Below are positions 1-8,198 of a stretch of DNA of 64,000 nucleotides, piece by piece; within the stretch, counting starts at the first letter, position 1, and every line of letters starts with the position of its first letter. Position numbers and translations under genes: made by a program. The notes beneath the pieces are model-generated. The model was not told where the DNA came from. It made no database searches and saw only the letters and a program-made list of their open reading frames with translations. This stretch comes from Bradyrhizobium zhanjiangense. GTDB lineage: Bacteria > Pseudomonadota > Alphaproteobacteria > Rhizobiales > Xanthobacteraceae. Where the stretch lies: contig NZ_CP022221.1 of the NCBI RefSeq assembly GCF_004114935.1, positions 4,795,001 to 4,859,000 on the forward strand, read 5' to 3'.

Positions 1-435
1 GTCGGCCGGGTTGATGAACTCGATGCCCCCTGGCCCGGTGAACACAATTTGGACGATCGTCTCCTCGTTTGTCGTCCAAACATAATGGGGATGCTTCGCT
101 GTCAGCGCGAATACGGAACCCGCCTTCAACAACTCCCCTTGCGAGGGGTCGAACTTTTCCCCCATGGCATTCCCGAAGCTGCCACTCATCACAGTGACGA
201 CCTCGGCGTAAGGATGTGTGTGCGGGGCAACTTTATAGTTCGGGGGGAATTTCACGCGTTGGACGATTGTCTCGGCTTTGGTCGGGTCACCGACCAAGAT
301 CACAGTTTGCACATCTTTGAAGACCGGATGCTCCGTCCATGTTAGCCCATCGGGCTTGACTACTTTCATCGCGTTTTGGGCCATCGCAGGACCTGCGAAC
401 AGGATCAATGTCGCGACGACAAAAGACTTTTTCAT
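1..435 (-). CDS. Secreted cupin-domain protein, C-terminus cut by window edge
   Basis: The reading frame opens at base 435 behind a strong GGGAGG ribosome site and runs off the window after 145 codons. Residues 1-20 form a signal peptide ending AMAQ, so the product is exported. A small cupin barrel follows: PHTHPYAE (His72, His74, Glu78) and a second His around 115-117 form the usual metal site. The family includes dioxygenases, isomerases and pure binding proteins, so the substrate cannot be assigned. It lies at the edge of accessory DNA and nothing nearby suggests a pathway. Confidence 0.8.
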   Translation of the reverse strand, partial: MKKSFVVATLILFAGPAMAQNAMKVVKPDGLTWTEHPVFKDVQTVILVGDPTKAETIVQRVKFPPNYKVAPHTHPYAEVVTVMSGSFGNAMGEKFDPSQGELLKAGSVFALTAKHPHYVWTTNEETIVQIVFTGPGGIEFINPAD

Positions 436-860
436 CCTAACCTCCCAATTAGCGAAGCTGGACAGCGTAAATTTTACGGCAAAATACAGAATCGGGCACC
501 AGGCCATTAGGGGGTAGCTTGAACGGTCCATCGCCCACCAAGTCCGAATTGGGTCAAAATGCGAAGAACTCAGGCTGAGCACATCAAGTCCGCTACGGTC
601 CACTGACCCGACTTCACTGATCAGAGAGGTCGTCGAGACTTTCGTGCCTAAGCGAGCGCCACTTGCTGTTTGCCCCGGTAAATGGGGTAGGAGCCGTTTA
701 CCAGGCTTTACGCAAGCCTGCGCGTCCTCCATAGGCCCCCGCCGACAGCGCACAGGCGGCGCTCCCACGTAATCAAACTGCAAAATCGCCCGGGCGAAAT
801 ATCCGCGAGGGGGGCGGTCGCGCGTCCCCGCGCCTAAGGGCGCGGCGCTGCGTGCGGCAA
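436..860. other. Intergenic stretch without a recognisable gene
   Basis: No frame here has a ribosome site together with a recognisable protein. Base composition is lower in GC than the backbone genes, especially 436-660. The stretch presumably holds the promoter of the cupin gene. No tRNA or terminator was identified. Confidence 0.5.
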
Positions 861-1145
861 TCATGACCCCCGGCTACACTGGCTGCTCTCTAGCGCGTCG
901 ATGCCCCAAAGGCGGATGCGGGTGCCGTAGAGTTCTATCGCGTCGCCATCGATGATGCTGGCTTGGCCGATCAGGTCAGCAGACGCGGCCACCTCGATCA
1001 GCCCGCAAGGAGCAGCGACACGATTTTGACCATTCGCCGTAACATCGGGAGGCCAGTGCTCGGCTTCCTCCACTCCATGGCGGAGGAGTGAGTGGTATAG
1101 GTCCTCGACGTAGCGGCGGGCCTCTATGCTGCCAACGCAGCGCAA
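861..1145 (-). pseudogene. Remnant of a staphylococcal-nuclease-like (thermonuclease) gene
   Basis: The last 40 codons read IGQASIIDGD, then IELYGTRIRLWGIDALESSQ, which matches the start of the periplasmic SNase-like nucleases common in Bradyrhizobium (usual form IDGDTLEIHGTRIRLWGIDAPESSQ). Translation then stops within four codons, so the rest of the OB-fold and most catalytic residues are absent. The 50 codons before the motif do not resemble the family's signal peptide. The reading is a decayed fragment, in the same frame as the neighbouring SRAP remnant but separated from it by a stop. Confidence 0.6.
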
Positions 1146-1157
1146 GCTCGGGATTGG

Positions 1158-1514
1158 TCATCCATCGATAATGCAATCGGCGAAAGCTTCCGAGCTATCT
1201 TTGCCAGTTCTTCCAGTGTCAGTGCTACCCCATCTACGCCGTCGTGCGATCTTCCTTGTCCGGCCCCGCAATACGATCCCGAGCGCATCGTCCGGCAATG
1301 GGCGCTGCAATGCCTTCGCCTCGTCCCATGGCGCGCGCATCCAAACATCGCGCTCCTCGTCGGTGGTCAGTATGACCGGCATGGCTTTGGGGTGGATCGG
1401 CGCGACCACGGCGTTGGCATTTGTGGTCAAGAACCCGTAGACCAAGTGTGGTCCGGGGATTGGCTTGGACTTGGTACCCCGATCGCCCTTGAACTCGGTC
1501 CGCATGCCGGGCAA
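1158..1514 (-). pseudogene. C-terminal fragment of an SRAP (YedK/HMCES-like) peptidase
   Basis: The translation contains [20 protein letters not shown], then [34 protein letters not shown]. This is the C-terminal half of SOS-response-associated peptidases, which crosslink abasic sites in single-stranded DNA through Cys2. The N-terminal half, including Cys2 and its Asn/Glu partners, is absent upstream. The last 35 or so codons are not family-like. Without the catalytic cysteine the fragment should not work. It sits beside another nuclease remnant, a sign of an eroding DNA-repair or mobile segment. Confidence 0.72.
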
Positions 1515-1606
1515 CAGCGGCCGGTCATCGTTCTCAGCGAGAACCGGGCCGCATGTCTCCGGCTAGCGTCGGCATGGCGACCGATGGCTTGTGTTTGTAA
1601 CGCAAG

Positions 1607-2361
1607 TCAGTATTTCGCGACGACCGGGCCGCCCCAGCGGTAGTTCACACGGACCAAACCGATGTCGACGTCCTGACCAATACGGGCGGTTGCAGCAACA
1701 GCGCCCGCAGCGTCCACGAAGTTCACGTCTCTATCGCCCATAAACAGGTGGTCGTATTCAACGCCGACGGACCAGTTCGGGGCGAAGCTAAATTCGAGGC
1801 CGGCCCCCACCGCACCACCCCAGCGGGTTTCGCTTCCGCTGACGATAGTCAGCCCGGTCGGAATATCGAAAGCTCTGTATTTGTCGCTGACGACCGCTGC
1901 ACCGCCTTTCACGTAGAGCAGCACGTTATTCCAGGCATAGCCAACTTGACCTGTGAACAGGCCGAACGCATCGATCTTGGTTTCATTCTGGATGTCCGGG
2001 GCGGCGAGGTTGGCGTTGGACCCCTTGAAATCAGCCCAGTTGCCCTGCGCCTCCACCCCGAACACCCAGCCCGCCGTCTGCCAGCGGTAGCCGATCTGAC
2101 CGCCGACCGTGCCCCGGTTGCATCGTGGCACCCCAAGGGGACGGGCGGAGCAATGGGCACGCCACCGACATTGATCAGATCCCAGCACTTATGGGCGGAG
2201 CCGCCGCCGCCATTGAGGCCGGCGTAGAAGCCGCTCCAGTCGTAGATCGGGGCGACCACCGGCTGCGGCGCTTTGGTGTATGGGCGAGCCGCCAAATCAG
2301 CGGCGGAGGCAGGAGCGGCGAGTGTGATGAGGGCAACGGTGCCCACCAACATTTTCTTCAT
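1607..2361 (-). pseudogene. Omp25/RopB-like outer-membrane beta-barrel gene with one frameshift
   Basis: The first frame starts at 2361 with a signal peptide and the [13 protein letters not shown] junction, continues through YDWSGFYAGLNGGGG and breaks near CHDAT. The second frame resumes with GTVGGQIGYRWQ and runs through LLYVKGG to the barrel terminus [12 protein letters not shown]. The join lies at about 2105-2115, where the coding strand reads ACCGGGGCACGG. The intact paralogue at 59,679-60,449 has ACGGGCGGCACGG, so one base in a G run is missing here. Restoring it gives a complete porin of about 250 residues with a C-terminal aromatic. A sequencing error in the G run is possible. Confidence 0.78.
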
Positions 2362-2665
2362 TTTTTCAAATCCAGTAACGCCCCAGCATGCAACCTATCA
2401 TTGTTCGCCGAAGTGTCTGTCACCCGAGCGCCACATCGCCCGAGAAAATAGAAAGTTCTTCAACCGGACGTTGGCCGCCGCCGTCGCGGATAGTCATCAA
2501 GGATTGCCACGGGCCACGAGAAAATCTTCCGGTCGCCGAAGAGCGGCGACTTAATGACTGCGACCGGGCGGTTCTCACGTCCATGCGAGCCGCCAACCCT
2601 TACGGCGTGGAACGGTCAGTGTTGGCTCCCGTTACACCGGTCCAACCACAATGAGGGACTTCCAC

Positions 2666-2974
2666 ATGTTGAAGATCGCTCTTGCCTTGGCGGCATCCGC
2701 AGCCGCGCTGACAACTACTCCGCTTGCCGTTCCGGCCAACGCCCAAGGCTTCAAGATGGCCCCAGGCGTTGATGTTCAGATCGGACGGGACCGCGAGGAC
2801 CGCTACTACAGGGACCGTGATTACAGGGACCGTGACCGGTACGACCGCGACACCACAGTTGGCGTCGGTCCAGGAGGCGTTACCGTCGGCCCAAGACAGC
2901 GCTGCCGCACAGAGACTGTCACGGTCGAACGTGATGGCCGCATGGTTACGCGCAGGGAGCGCCGCTGCGACTAA
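2666..2974 (+). CDS. Small secreted Asp/Arg/Tyr-rich protein
   Basis: The start at 2666 is preferred over 2651 because GAGGGA lies eight bases upstream. Residues 1-27 are a signal peptide (LKIALALAASAAALTTTPLA, ending NAQG). The mature part has a short charged repeat, RYYRDRDYRDRDRYDRD, then a glycine/valine stretch and a tail with two Cys (RQRCRTETV and ERRCD). Similar small periplasmic proteins of unknown role are frequent in Bradyrhizobium. The function is unknown. It stands alone between pseudogenes. Confidence 0.65.
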   Translation: MLKIALALAASAAALTTTPLAVPANAQGFKMAPGVDVQIGRDREDRYYRDRDYRDRDRYDRDTTVGVGPGGVTVGPRQRCRTETVTVERDGRMVTRRERRCD

Positions 2975-3134
2975 TTCCGTCGTCCGAGTGAAAAGGGCGG
3001 AGTTATACCGGGCTGGCCTAGGGGCCACATCATGGTGCACGCCGCAAAAAGGCGGGCGAGCTTGCCGTTCGACCCCAGCCGTTGGCCGCGCCATGTGGCC
3101 AGGGGGGCGCAAAACTCCGTCTCGTTCTTAGCAT

Positions 3135-3539
3135 TCAGCGGGACCGCTTTGGCAATTTCGAGAGTTTAGCCGGGTTGAATTGTGGTCTCGGCTTGATCGC
3201 TTCTGGCGCGGGCGTCTGTTGTTCGCTCAGAATGAGCGTTCCCTCAAGCACCACTCCCGGCACCTGATCCGTTGTGCCGACGTAGCGAGCTATCTTGCCG
3301 GGGCACGTTCCCTCAAGACGAAGCGTAAGGTCATCTGCGCCGAAGACCGTGGCATGTCCTTCGGTGTGTCTTTTGATCGTAACAATCGCGGTGAACCGGT
3401 CACCGTCTGTCTGGCAAGAGCCGCTGTACGTCATGATGCTATCACAACCCCAGATTTGCCCGTCCGCGACATGAGCGATACCGGTTCCATTGCCCAGCGG
3501 GGTTCTAAACCACGCACTGTATGTGCCGTCCTTCAACAT
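3135..3539 (-). CDS. GrlR-like small beta-sandwich protein
   Basis: The 134-residue product begins MLKDGTYSAWFRTPLGNGTG and continues GIAHVADGQIWGCDSIMTYSG. This is the pattern of the GrlR family (named after the negative regulator of type III secretion in attaching-effacing E. coli) and its alphaproteobacterial relatives. Residues 1-100 cover the domain. The basic, Pro/Lys-rich tail (KPRPQFNPAKLSKLPKRSR) is extra. No signal peptide or membrane segment is present. No secretion genes are nearby, so the family name should not be read as a function. A single gene flanked by non-coding DNA. Confidence 0.6.
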   Translation of the reverse strand: MLKDGTYSAWFRTPLGNGTGIAHVADGQIWGCDSIMTYSGSCQTDGDRFTAIVTIKRHTEGHATVFGADDLTLRLEGTCPGKIARYVGTTDQVPGVVLEGTLILSEQQTPAPEAIKPRPQFNPAKLSKLPKRSR

Positions 3540-3640
3540 GGGAGCAATCCTCCCCTTGCATTCGCAATGTGAATGATCGGACCATCAGCACTAATATTTG
3601 GTAAAATCCTGCGTTCGGACGATCCCGGTGCAGACGATGG

Positions 3641-4045
3641 TTAGGCCGGGTCCTTGGGGGTGAGTGGAGGCGTGCCGCCGTTTAGGAGTTGGGAAACGGC
3701 GGTGACCAGTTGGGCGGAGGCAAATGGCTTCTGTAAAAGAACGCTGTTTGGCACGCCTTGCGAGGACCACTCGTGACCGGCACCGGCGGTGATGTAGATG
3801 ACGGGGAATGTCGGATCGATCTCTCGTGCCCGGCGGGCGGTGACCCAACCGTGCGTTCTGCCCCGCAGGCCGATATCCGTAACGAGTGCGCGGTAGTTTT
3901 CCGCGCGGCCCGTGAGCAGGGCGATCGCTTCCTCATCCGACGCCGCTATCGCCGGTTCAAAGCCGCCGTCACTCAGCGCATCCTCGATGATGTGCTGTAT
4001 ATCGGCATCGTCCTCGACAACCAAGATTACCGGCTTCTCTGCCAA
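3641..4045 (-). CDS. Single-domain response regulator (CheY-like receiver)
   Basis: A TTG at 4045 is taken as the start because GGGGGAG lies just upstream; the frame is open for 23 more codons without a better site. The 134 residues form one receiver domain: acidic pair Asp12/Asp13 (VVEDDAD), phospho-acceptor Asp57 (LVTDIGL), Thr87 and Lys106 (KPF). There is no output domain, so it probably acts in a phosphorelay or by protein binding. No histidine kinase lies beside it. Similar receivers with the ILVVEDD and GLRG pattern are numerous in Bradyrhizobium. Confidence 0.82.
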   Translation of the reverse strand: MAEKPVILVVEDDADIQHIIEDALSDGGFEPAIAASDEEAIALLTGRAENYRALVTDIGLRGRTHGWVTARRAREIDPTFPVIYITAGAGHEWSSQGVPNSVLLQKPFASAQLVTAVSQLLNGGTPPLTPKDPA

Positions 4046-4410
4046 GGCGCTCCCCCGCTCAGGCAAAACCGGTGAATACGCGCAGCGGTAGACAAGTTCC
4101 CGAAAAATCACCAAAGGGGCCGGGCTTCATTCACCCGGCGGAGCCAAGCGTCTTGGCGGCGCTCCGATCTCGCTACCGTAGACGCCCGGATCGAATTGCC
4201 AGCACAATTCGCGCTAGAACGCAGTTCGCACCGGGGCTGGCAATCTCAGCACGGAAACATAATTCATTCCGGTGGGCCGCAGAGCAATCTGCGGCCATTT
4301 TGCATTCTCACCCTTCGCAGCGGACGGAATTCCGCATTGGGCCGATGCGAACCCGCCCAGCGGTGCGCTGGCCGGGCTTTAAATTCCCAAATTGCGGGAC
4401 TGGCGCTTGG
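4046..4410. other. Non-coding stretch between response regulator and integrase
   Basis: No convincing gene. GC is lower than in the neighbours. A short inverted repeat, GCCGGG with CCCGGC around a seven-base loop near 4120-4140, may terminate transcription. An integrase attachment site would be expected near one end of the integrase gene, but no tRNA or direct repeat could be identified here by eye. Confidence 0.4.
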
Positions 4411-5814
4411 TCAGGCGACGAGCCGCAGTCCGGTGTCCGGTTGCCGCAATGGTGCAGGCTCGGCGATAATCCGCCGCAGTTCGGCGGCCCACGCCTGCAG
4501 GACTTCCCGCTTCTCTTTCACCTCGCGATCCTCGGCGCGGACGTAGTGCTTGCCGGTGACGGGCGGGAGCTTGATGCCGTCCTCCGTCGTCACGCGATGA
4601 TCCAAGCAAAGCGCAATCTTCGCCATCGGCTGACCGATCCGACGCGCCCAACTCGCCGCTGTCCGCCGCAGATCGTGTGGCGTGAACGGCCGCAGGCCGA
4701 GCAGTGCGCAGATGCCGGGCGTCCTGACCTTGCCCTTGCGCTTGTCGCCACGCAGCGCGTCAGCCATCGCTTTGCGGTGCATCGGCTTGTTGTCGAGGGG
4801 GCTGGCGAATACGAAATCCTTGTTGTTGCCCTTCAATGCCTCCCGGATGATCTCCATCGCGAGGCTCGGCAGCGGCTGTTGGATCATTCGCCGTTTCTTC
4901 ACCCGCTTGAGTGGCACGTCGAGGCGCGGCTGCTCGCCGTCGAGGTCAATCAGTTCGTTGCGGTGCGCGCCGAGCAGTTCGGCCGAGCGCAGCATGGTGG
5001 CCAACTCGAACTTGAGTGCGAGCCGGGTCCTGCGGTCCCATGACGTCATCAGGTCGTCGCGGTCGAGGCCGTGCCAGAAAATCCTGATCTCGTCCTCGGT
5101 CAGCACGCGGGTGCGCGGATGCTCCGGGTCGAGCGGCTCAAGATCACTGCAAGGGTTGGCGGTGATGTACTCGCGCCGCAATGCCCACCGGAACATGCCC
5201 GACGCCGCCTTGCGCATGTGACGCGCGTTGCTGACCGACGCCTTGCCGCCGTGCCGACCCGCCACGATGTCGTCCGACAACGCCTGAATGTCGCCCCGGG
5301 TGACGTCGGCTGCGATCTTCCGGCCGAGCTTCGAGCCGATGAAGCGGCGCAAATGGCTCGCGGTGTTCTCCCAACTTTCCAGCCGGGGCCGCATCTCGCC
5401 GTCCGCCTTCCGGACTGGCGTCTTCATCCAGTCGATCCGCTCCTCGATGATCTCGTCGACGGACTTGCCCCGCTTCGCCTGCCGCTCTTTCCGGTCGCGG
5501 AAGGTTTCAGCGATCGCCGCAGCACCTGTGCCCCGCAGGCCATAGACCTTGCTCCGGGCATCATCGACGGTGAAGGTCTCGGGGTTATACACGCCGAGCC
5601 AGCCGGTGCGCTGCTTGCCGGTCTGCGGATCGGTGAACTTAATCGAGAAGGTCGCCACGCCCGCCGTGGTGATGCTGACATACAGGCCGGGGCATTTGCG
5701 ATCGTAGAACTTGACCCGTTTGGGCACCCGCCTTTCGCAAAGGCGGTTGGTTAGGATGACGCTGCCGTTGCGGGCGCGCTTGCCAGCGGGGGCGGCGGTG
5801 ATGGTAGTATCCAT
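4411..5814 (-). CDS. Tyrosine recombinase, P4-type integrase
   Basis: The 467-residue protein has the N-terminal DUF4102-like beta-rich arm-binding region (about 20-110), a core-binding helical domain (about 120-225) and the catalytic domain (about 235-430). Visible catalytic residues are Arg276 (TMLRSAEL), His380 and Arg383 (HDLRRT), His406 (LDHR) and the nucleophile Tyr424 (HYVRA). It would integrate a genomic island, usually at a tRNA or other conserved 3' end. The gene appears intact. The decayed genes on its left and the IS and repeats on its right suit an island that is eroding. The excisionase gene was not seen. Confidence 0.88.
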   Translation of the reverse strand: MDTTITAAPAGKRARNGSVILTNRLCERRVPKRVKFYDRKCPGLYVSITTAGVATFSIKFTDPQTGKQRTGWLGVYNPETFTVDDARSKVYGLRGTGAAAIAETFRDRKERQAKRGKSVDEIIEERIDWMKTPVRKADGEMRPRLESWENTASHLRRFIGSKLGRKIAADVTRGDIQALSDDIVAGRHGGKASVSNARHMRKAASGMFRWALRREYITANPCSDLEPLDPEHPRTRVLTEDEIRIFWHGLDRDDLMTSWDRRTRLALKFELATMLRSAELLGAHRNELIDLDGEQPRLDVPLKRVKKRRMIQQPLPSLAMEIIREALKGNNKDFVFASPLDNKPMHRKAMADALRGDKRKGKVRTPGICALLGLRPFTPHDLRRTAASWARRIGQPMAKIALCLDHRVTTEDGIKLPPVTGKHYVRAEDREVKEKREVLQAWAAELRRIIAEPAPLRQPDTGLRLVA

Positions 5815-6120
5815 TTCGGTTTCGGCTCCTAAGGCTTGGGACCAAAGGGCTCGGCTTTGGGACTTTCAGTTTGTCGTGCGGACGCTGAAAGGCTTAGGGC
5901 CGGGCCCTAGATTTGACGAAACCCGCCGAAGCGCCCCGAAACAGGCTAGTCGAAAAAGGCTTGTTTCAAAGGGTTTTTGTAGTTTCGGCGTGTTTCACCG
6001 AATGCCAAAATATAGACGTGTGGTCCTGGCCGTCGTTGCTACGGTCAAGCCCTGGCGGATGCGGCATTGGCGTCAACCGGCGCGGTGTCGGCGACTTTCG
6101 CTGGGGTGAGGGAGGCCAGA
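5815..6120. other. Non-coding upstream region of the integrase
   Basis: No gene recognised. It should contain the integrase promoter and possibly its arm-type binding sites. From about 6,100 the sequence passes into dispersed repeats. Confidence 0.4.
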
Positions 6121-6330
6121 AGGAACTCGGCTCCCGGGAGAGCACGGCATAAGCCGTCAAACCACTGCGCAGGGAAGGCCGTGTGTTGGGCTTCACCTGT
6201 ATGCTGCTGTGCGGTCTTCTCTGCGTGTGCTTTTCGCGCAGCGGACCGCGGGTGCCGCCGGCACCCGGCCTTCCCTGCGCCCTCTTGGATTTCGAGGGGG
6301 GAGAGATCAAGCAAAGCTCGGGCGAAACGC
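6121..6330. repeat. Dispersed repeat family D, copy 1
   Basis: The segment shares long blocks, in inverted orientation, with 51,011-51,205: ACCACTGCGCAGGGAAGGCC, GCACCCGGCCTTCCCTGCGC and AAGCTCGGGCGA-type ends. Short frames inside it are not family-like, so it is treated as a non-coding intergenic repeat. Confidence 0.65.
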
Positions 6331-6400
6331 GCCGCGAGGATGCGAAGGCGTGTCTGCAACGCAGATGCGAATTGGAGAGCGACGCCATTGCCCCTTGCTC

Positions 6401-6488
6401 CGTCATTGCGAGGAGCCCTTGCGACGAAGCAATCCAGAATCTTGCCGCGGAGGGATGCTGGATTGCTTCGCTTGCGCTCGCAATGACG
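6401..6488. repeat. Dispersed palindromic repeat family A, copy 1
   Basis: The arms CGTCATTGCGAGGAGC and GCGCTCGCAATGACG bracket an inner pair, GAAGCAATCCAG and CTGGATTGCTTCG. The same arrangement recurs at 7,926-8,010 and 50,653-50,775. The whole unit can fold into a long hairpin. Confidence 0.8.
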
Positions 6489-6522
6489 AGCCTGTGGCAC
6501 GCGCACGCACACACTCGCTGTC

Positions 6523-6585
6523 ATCGCCCGGTCAAGTGTTCAGCCCTGGGACATGACCGACGGGTGTTCGGGGACATAGCCGACA
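6523..6585. repeat. Left inverted repeat around the IS481 element
   Basis: A 63-base stretch is repeated inverted at 7,751-7,813 with a single mismatch (GCCCTGGGA against GCCCGGGGA). The outer part (CGCCCGGTCAAG) may belong to the target hairpin rather than to the transposon. Confidence 0.85.
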
Positions 6586-7799
6586 CATCATAGTGCAGGG
6601 ATTTGGCGGTAAAGGAGGCCAAGTCGATGCCCTGGCGAGAGGTGTCGGTGATGGATCAGCGGCGGGAGTTCGTGCGGCTTGCGATGCAGGAGGGAGCGAA
6701 CCGGCGGGAGCTCTGCCGGCGGTTCAATATCCATCCCGACACGGGCTACAAGTGGCTTGCACGATGGCAAGCGGATCAGAATGTCAACGACCGCTCGCGC
6801 CGACCGCATGCGAGCCCGGGACAGACCGATTGCGAGCTCGAGGCACGTATTCTCGCGGTGCGCGATGCCCATCCGGCATGGGGAGCTCGCAAGATAGCTC
6901 ACTGCCTGGAGCGCAATGGTTTGCGTTCGCCAGCAGTCTCAACAGTTCATCAGATCTTGCGTCGGTCTGGCCGCATCAAGCCTCCGATCGGCGGCCCGAT
7001 GGCAAGCCAGCGTTTCGAGATGCCGGCCCCCAATCTGTTGTGGCAGATGGACTTCAAAGGCTGGGTTCGGCTCGGCAATGATACCCAGTGCCATCCTCTG
7101 ACGGTGGTGGATGACCACTCCCGCTATGATCTGTGTCTGCAGGCCTGTGCCGATCAACGCACAGATGCCGTGCGCAGCCGCCTGGAGAAGACCTTTCGCC
7201 ACTACGGGCTCCCGGAGGCCTTCTTCGTCGACAATGGTTCGCCCTGGGGTGATCCTTCCGGCGAGCGATGGACACGGTTCTCGGTGTGGCTGCTCAAGCT
7301 TGGCGTCGCCGTCATCCGCAGCCGCCCATATCACCCGCAAAGCCGCGGCAAGAATGAACGATTCCACCGCACCCTCGCGGCTGAGGTGTTCGCACTGCGA
7401 CAGTTCCGCGATCTCGCAGAGACGCAGCGTGCCTTCGACGCCTGGCGGGAAGTCTACAACTTCGAACGGCCACACGAGGCGCTCGGACAACAGGTCCCGG
7501 CCAGTCGATATCGGCCCAGCCAGCGACCAATGCCCGATCGATTGCCACAGGTCGAATACGACAGCCATGAGATCGTGCGCCGCGTCTCCACGACCAAGGC
7601 CTATGTCAGCTTCAAGGGACGTCTGTGGAAAGTGCCACAGGCCTTCCGTGGCGAGCGCCTCGCCATCCGCCCCTCGGCAAACGATGCGCAATACGGGATC
7701 TTCTTTGCCGCCCACCAAATCGCTATCATCGACTTGGCGAGCGGAGAAAGTGTCGGCTATGTCCCCGAACACCCGTCGGTCATGTCCCCGGGCTGAACA
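6537..7799 (+). mobile_element. IS481-family insertion sequence, intact
   Basis: Taking the termini as TGTTCAG and CTGAACA gives an element of 1,263 bases holding one complete transposase gene. The inverted ends are unusually long and nearly identical, and the stop codon of the transposase (7,794-7,796) lies inside the right end. The near-perfect ends and open frame suggest recent activity. The exact target duplication cannot be read, because the flanking target is itself palindromic. Confidence 0.85.
6627..7796 (+). CDS. IS481-family DDE transposase
   Basis: The start at 6627 is chosen because AAAGGAGG lies eight bases upstream; an in-frame ATG at 8 codons earlier lacks a site. The 389 residues comprise an N-terminal helix-turn-helix (about 10-60, ANRRELCRRFNIHPDTGYKW), a second HTH-like segment, and an rve integrase core with Asp142 (WQMDFKG), Asp202 (VDNGSPW) and Glu244 (KNERFHRT). 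The C-terminal 80 residues are the beta-rich tail seen in this family. It mobilises the surrounding element. No frameshift is visible. Confidence 0.93.
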   Translation: MPWREVSVMDQRREFVRLAMQEGANRRELCRRFNIHPDTGYKWLARWQADQNVNDRSRRPHASPGQTDCELEARILAVRDAHPAWGARKIAHCLERNGLRSPAVSTVHQILRRSGRIKPPIGGPMASQRFEMPAPNLLWQMDFKGWVRLGNDTQCHPLTVVDDHSRYDLCLQACADQRTDAVRSRLEKTFRHYGLPEAFFVDNGSPWGDPSGERWTRFSVWLLKLGVAVIRSRPYHPQSRGKNERFHRTLAAEVFALRQFRDLAETQRAFDAWREVYNFERPHEALGQQVPASRYRPSQRPMPDRLPQVEYDSHEIVRRVSTTKAYVSFKGRLWKVPQAFRGERLAIRPSANDAQYGIFFAAHQIAIIDLASGESVGYVPEHPSVMSPG

Positions 7800-7813
7800 C
7801 TTGACCGGGCGAT
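7751..7813. repeat. Right inverted repeat around the IS481 element
   Basis: Inverted partner of 6,523-6,585, 62 of 63 bases identical. It encodes the last 14 or so residues and the stop of the transposase. Confidence 0.85.
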
Positions 7814-7925
7814 CCAGTACTCCGAGACGGAAGTGATTGAACCGAGAGGCCGCGGCGTACTGGATTCCCCGCCTTCGCGGGGAATGACAGTGGCAGTTGG
7901 AGGACGACGGCAGTGCCCCTTGCTC

Positions 7926-8010
7926 CGTCATTGCGAGGAGCCCTTGCGACGAAGCAATCCAGAGTCTTGCCGCGGACTGATTCTGGATTGCTTCGCTGCG
8001 CTCGCAATGC
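7926..8010. repeat. Dispersed palindromic repeat family A, copy 2
   Basis: Same arms and inner inverted pair as 6,401-6,488, with only scattered differences (CAGAGTCTTGCCGCGG centre). It is in the same orientation as copy 1, so the IS and the split B repeat lie between two direct copies of A. Confidence 0.8.
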
Positions 8011-8040
8011 CGATGTGGAGGCGGCGTGCGCCACACTGCG

Positions 8041-8198
8041 CTCTCGTGCCCCCGACGCAGCGCTGCGTCACCCTGGCGATGCGAAGCATCGTCCAGCGAC
8101 GATGCGCTGCAGAGCCGGGGCCCATGTCGCTGCGTCGTACCGTGTGGCCCTGGATCCCGGCTCTGCGCCGCAACCGCTGCGCGTCCGGGACATGAGAG
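8041..8198. repeat. Dispersed repeat family C, copy 1
   Basis: Begins CTCTCGTGCCCCCGACGCAG and ends GCGTCCGGGACATGAGAG, so the ends are inverted repeats. Internal blocks GCGCTGCAGAGCCGGGGCCC and CCCGGCTCTGCG are also mutually inverted. The unit recurs at 50,800-50,945. Confidence 0.75.

Larger units (their letters stand above)
6518..7890. repeat. Dispersed repeat family B, copy 3, split by the IS
   Basis: The left flank CTGTCATCGCCCG and the right flank CGGGCGATCCAGTACTCC, followed to 7,890 by GGCCGCGGCGTACTGGATTC and CGCGGGGAATGACAG, together match the uninterrupted copy at 29,820-29,931. The transposon has therefore landed in the first hairpin of this unit. Confidence 0.75.

Noticed and set aside
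6045..6593. Several open frames of 100-180 codons in the repeat patch
   Set aside because: They are made of repeat families D and A and occur equally in all frames.
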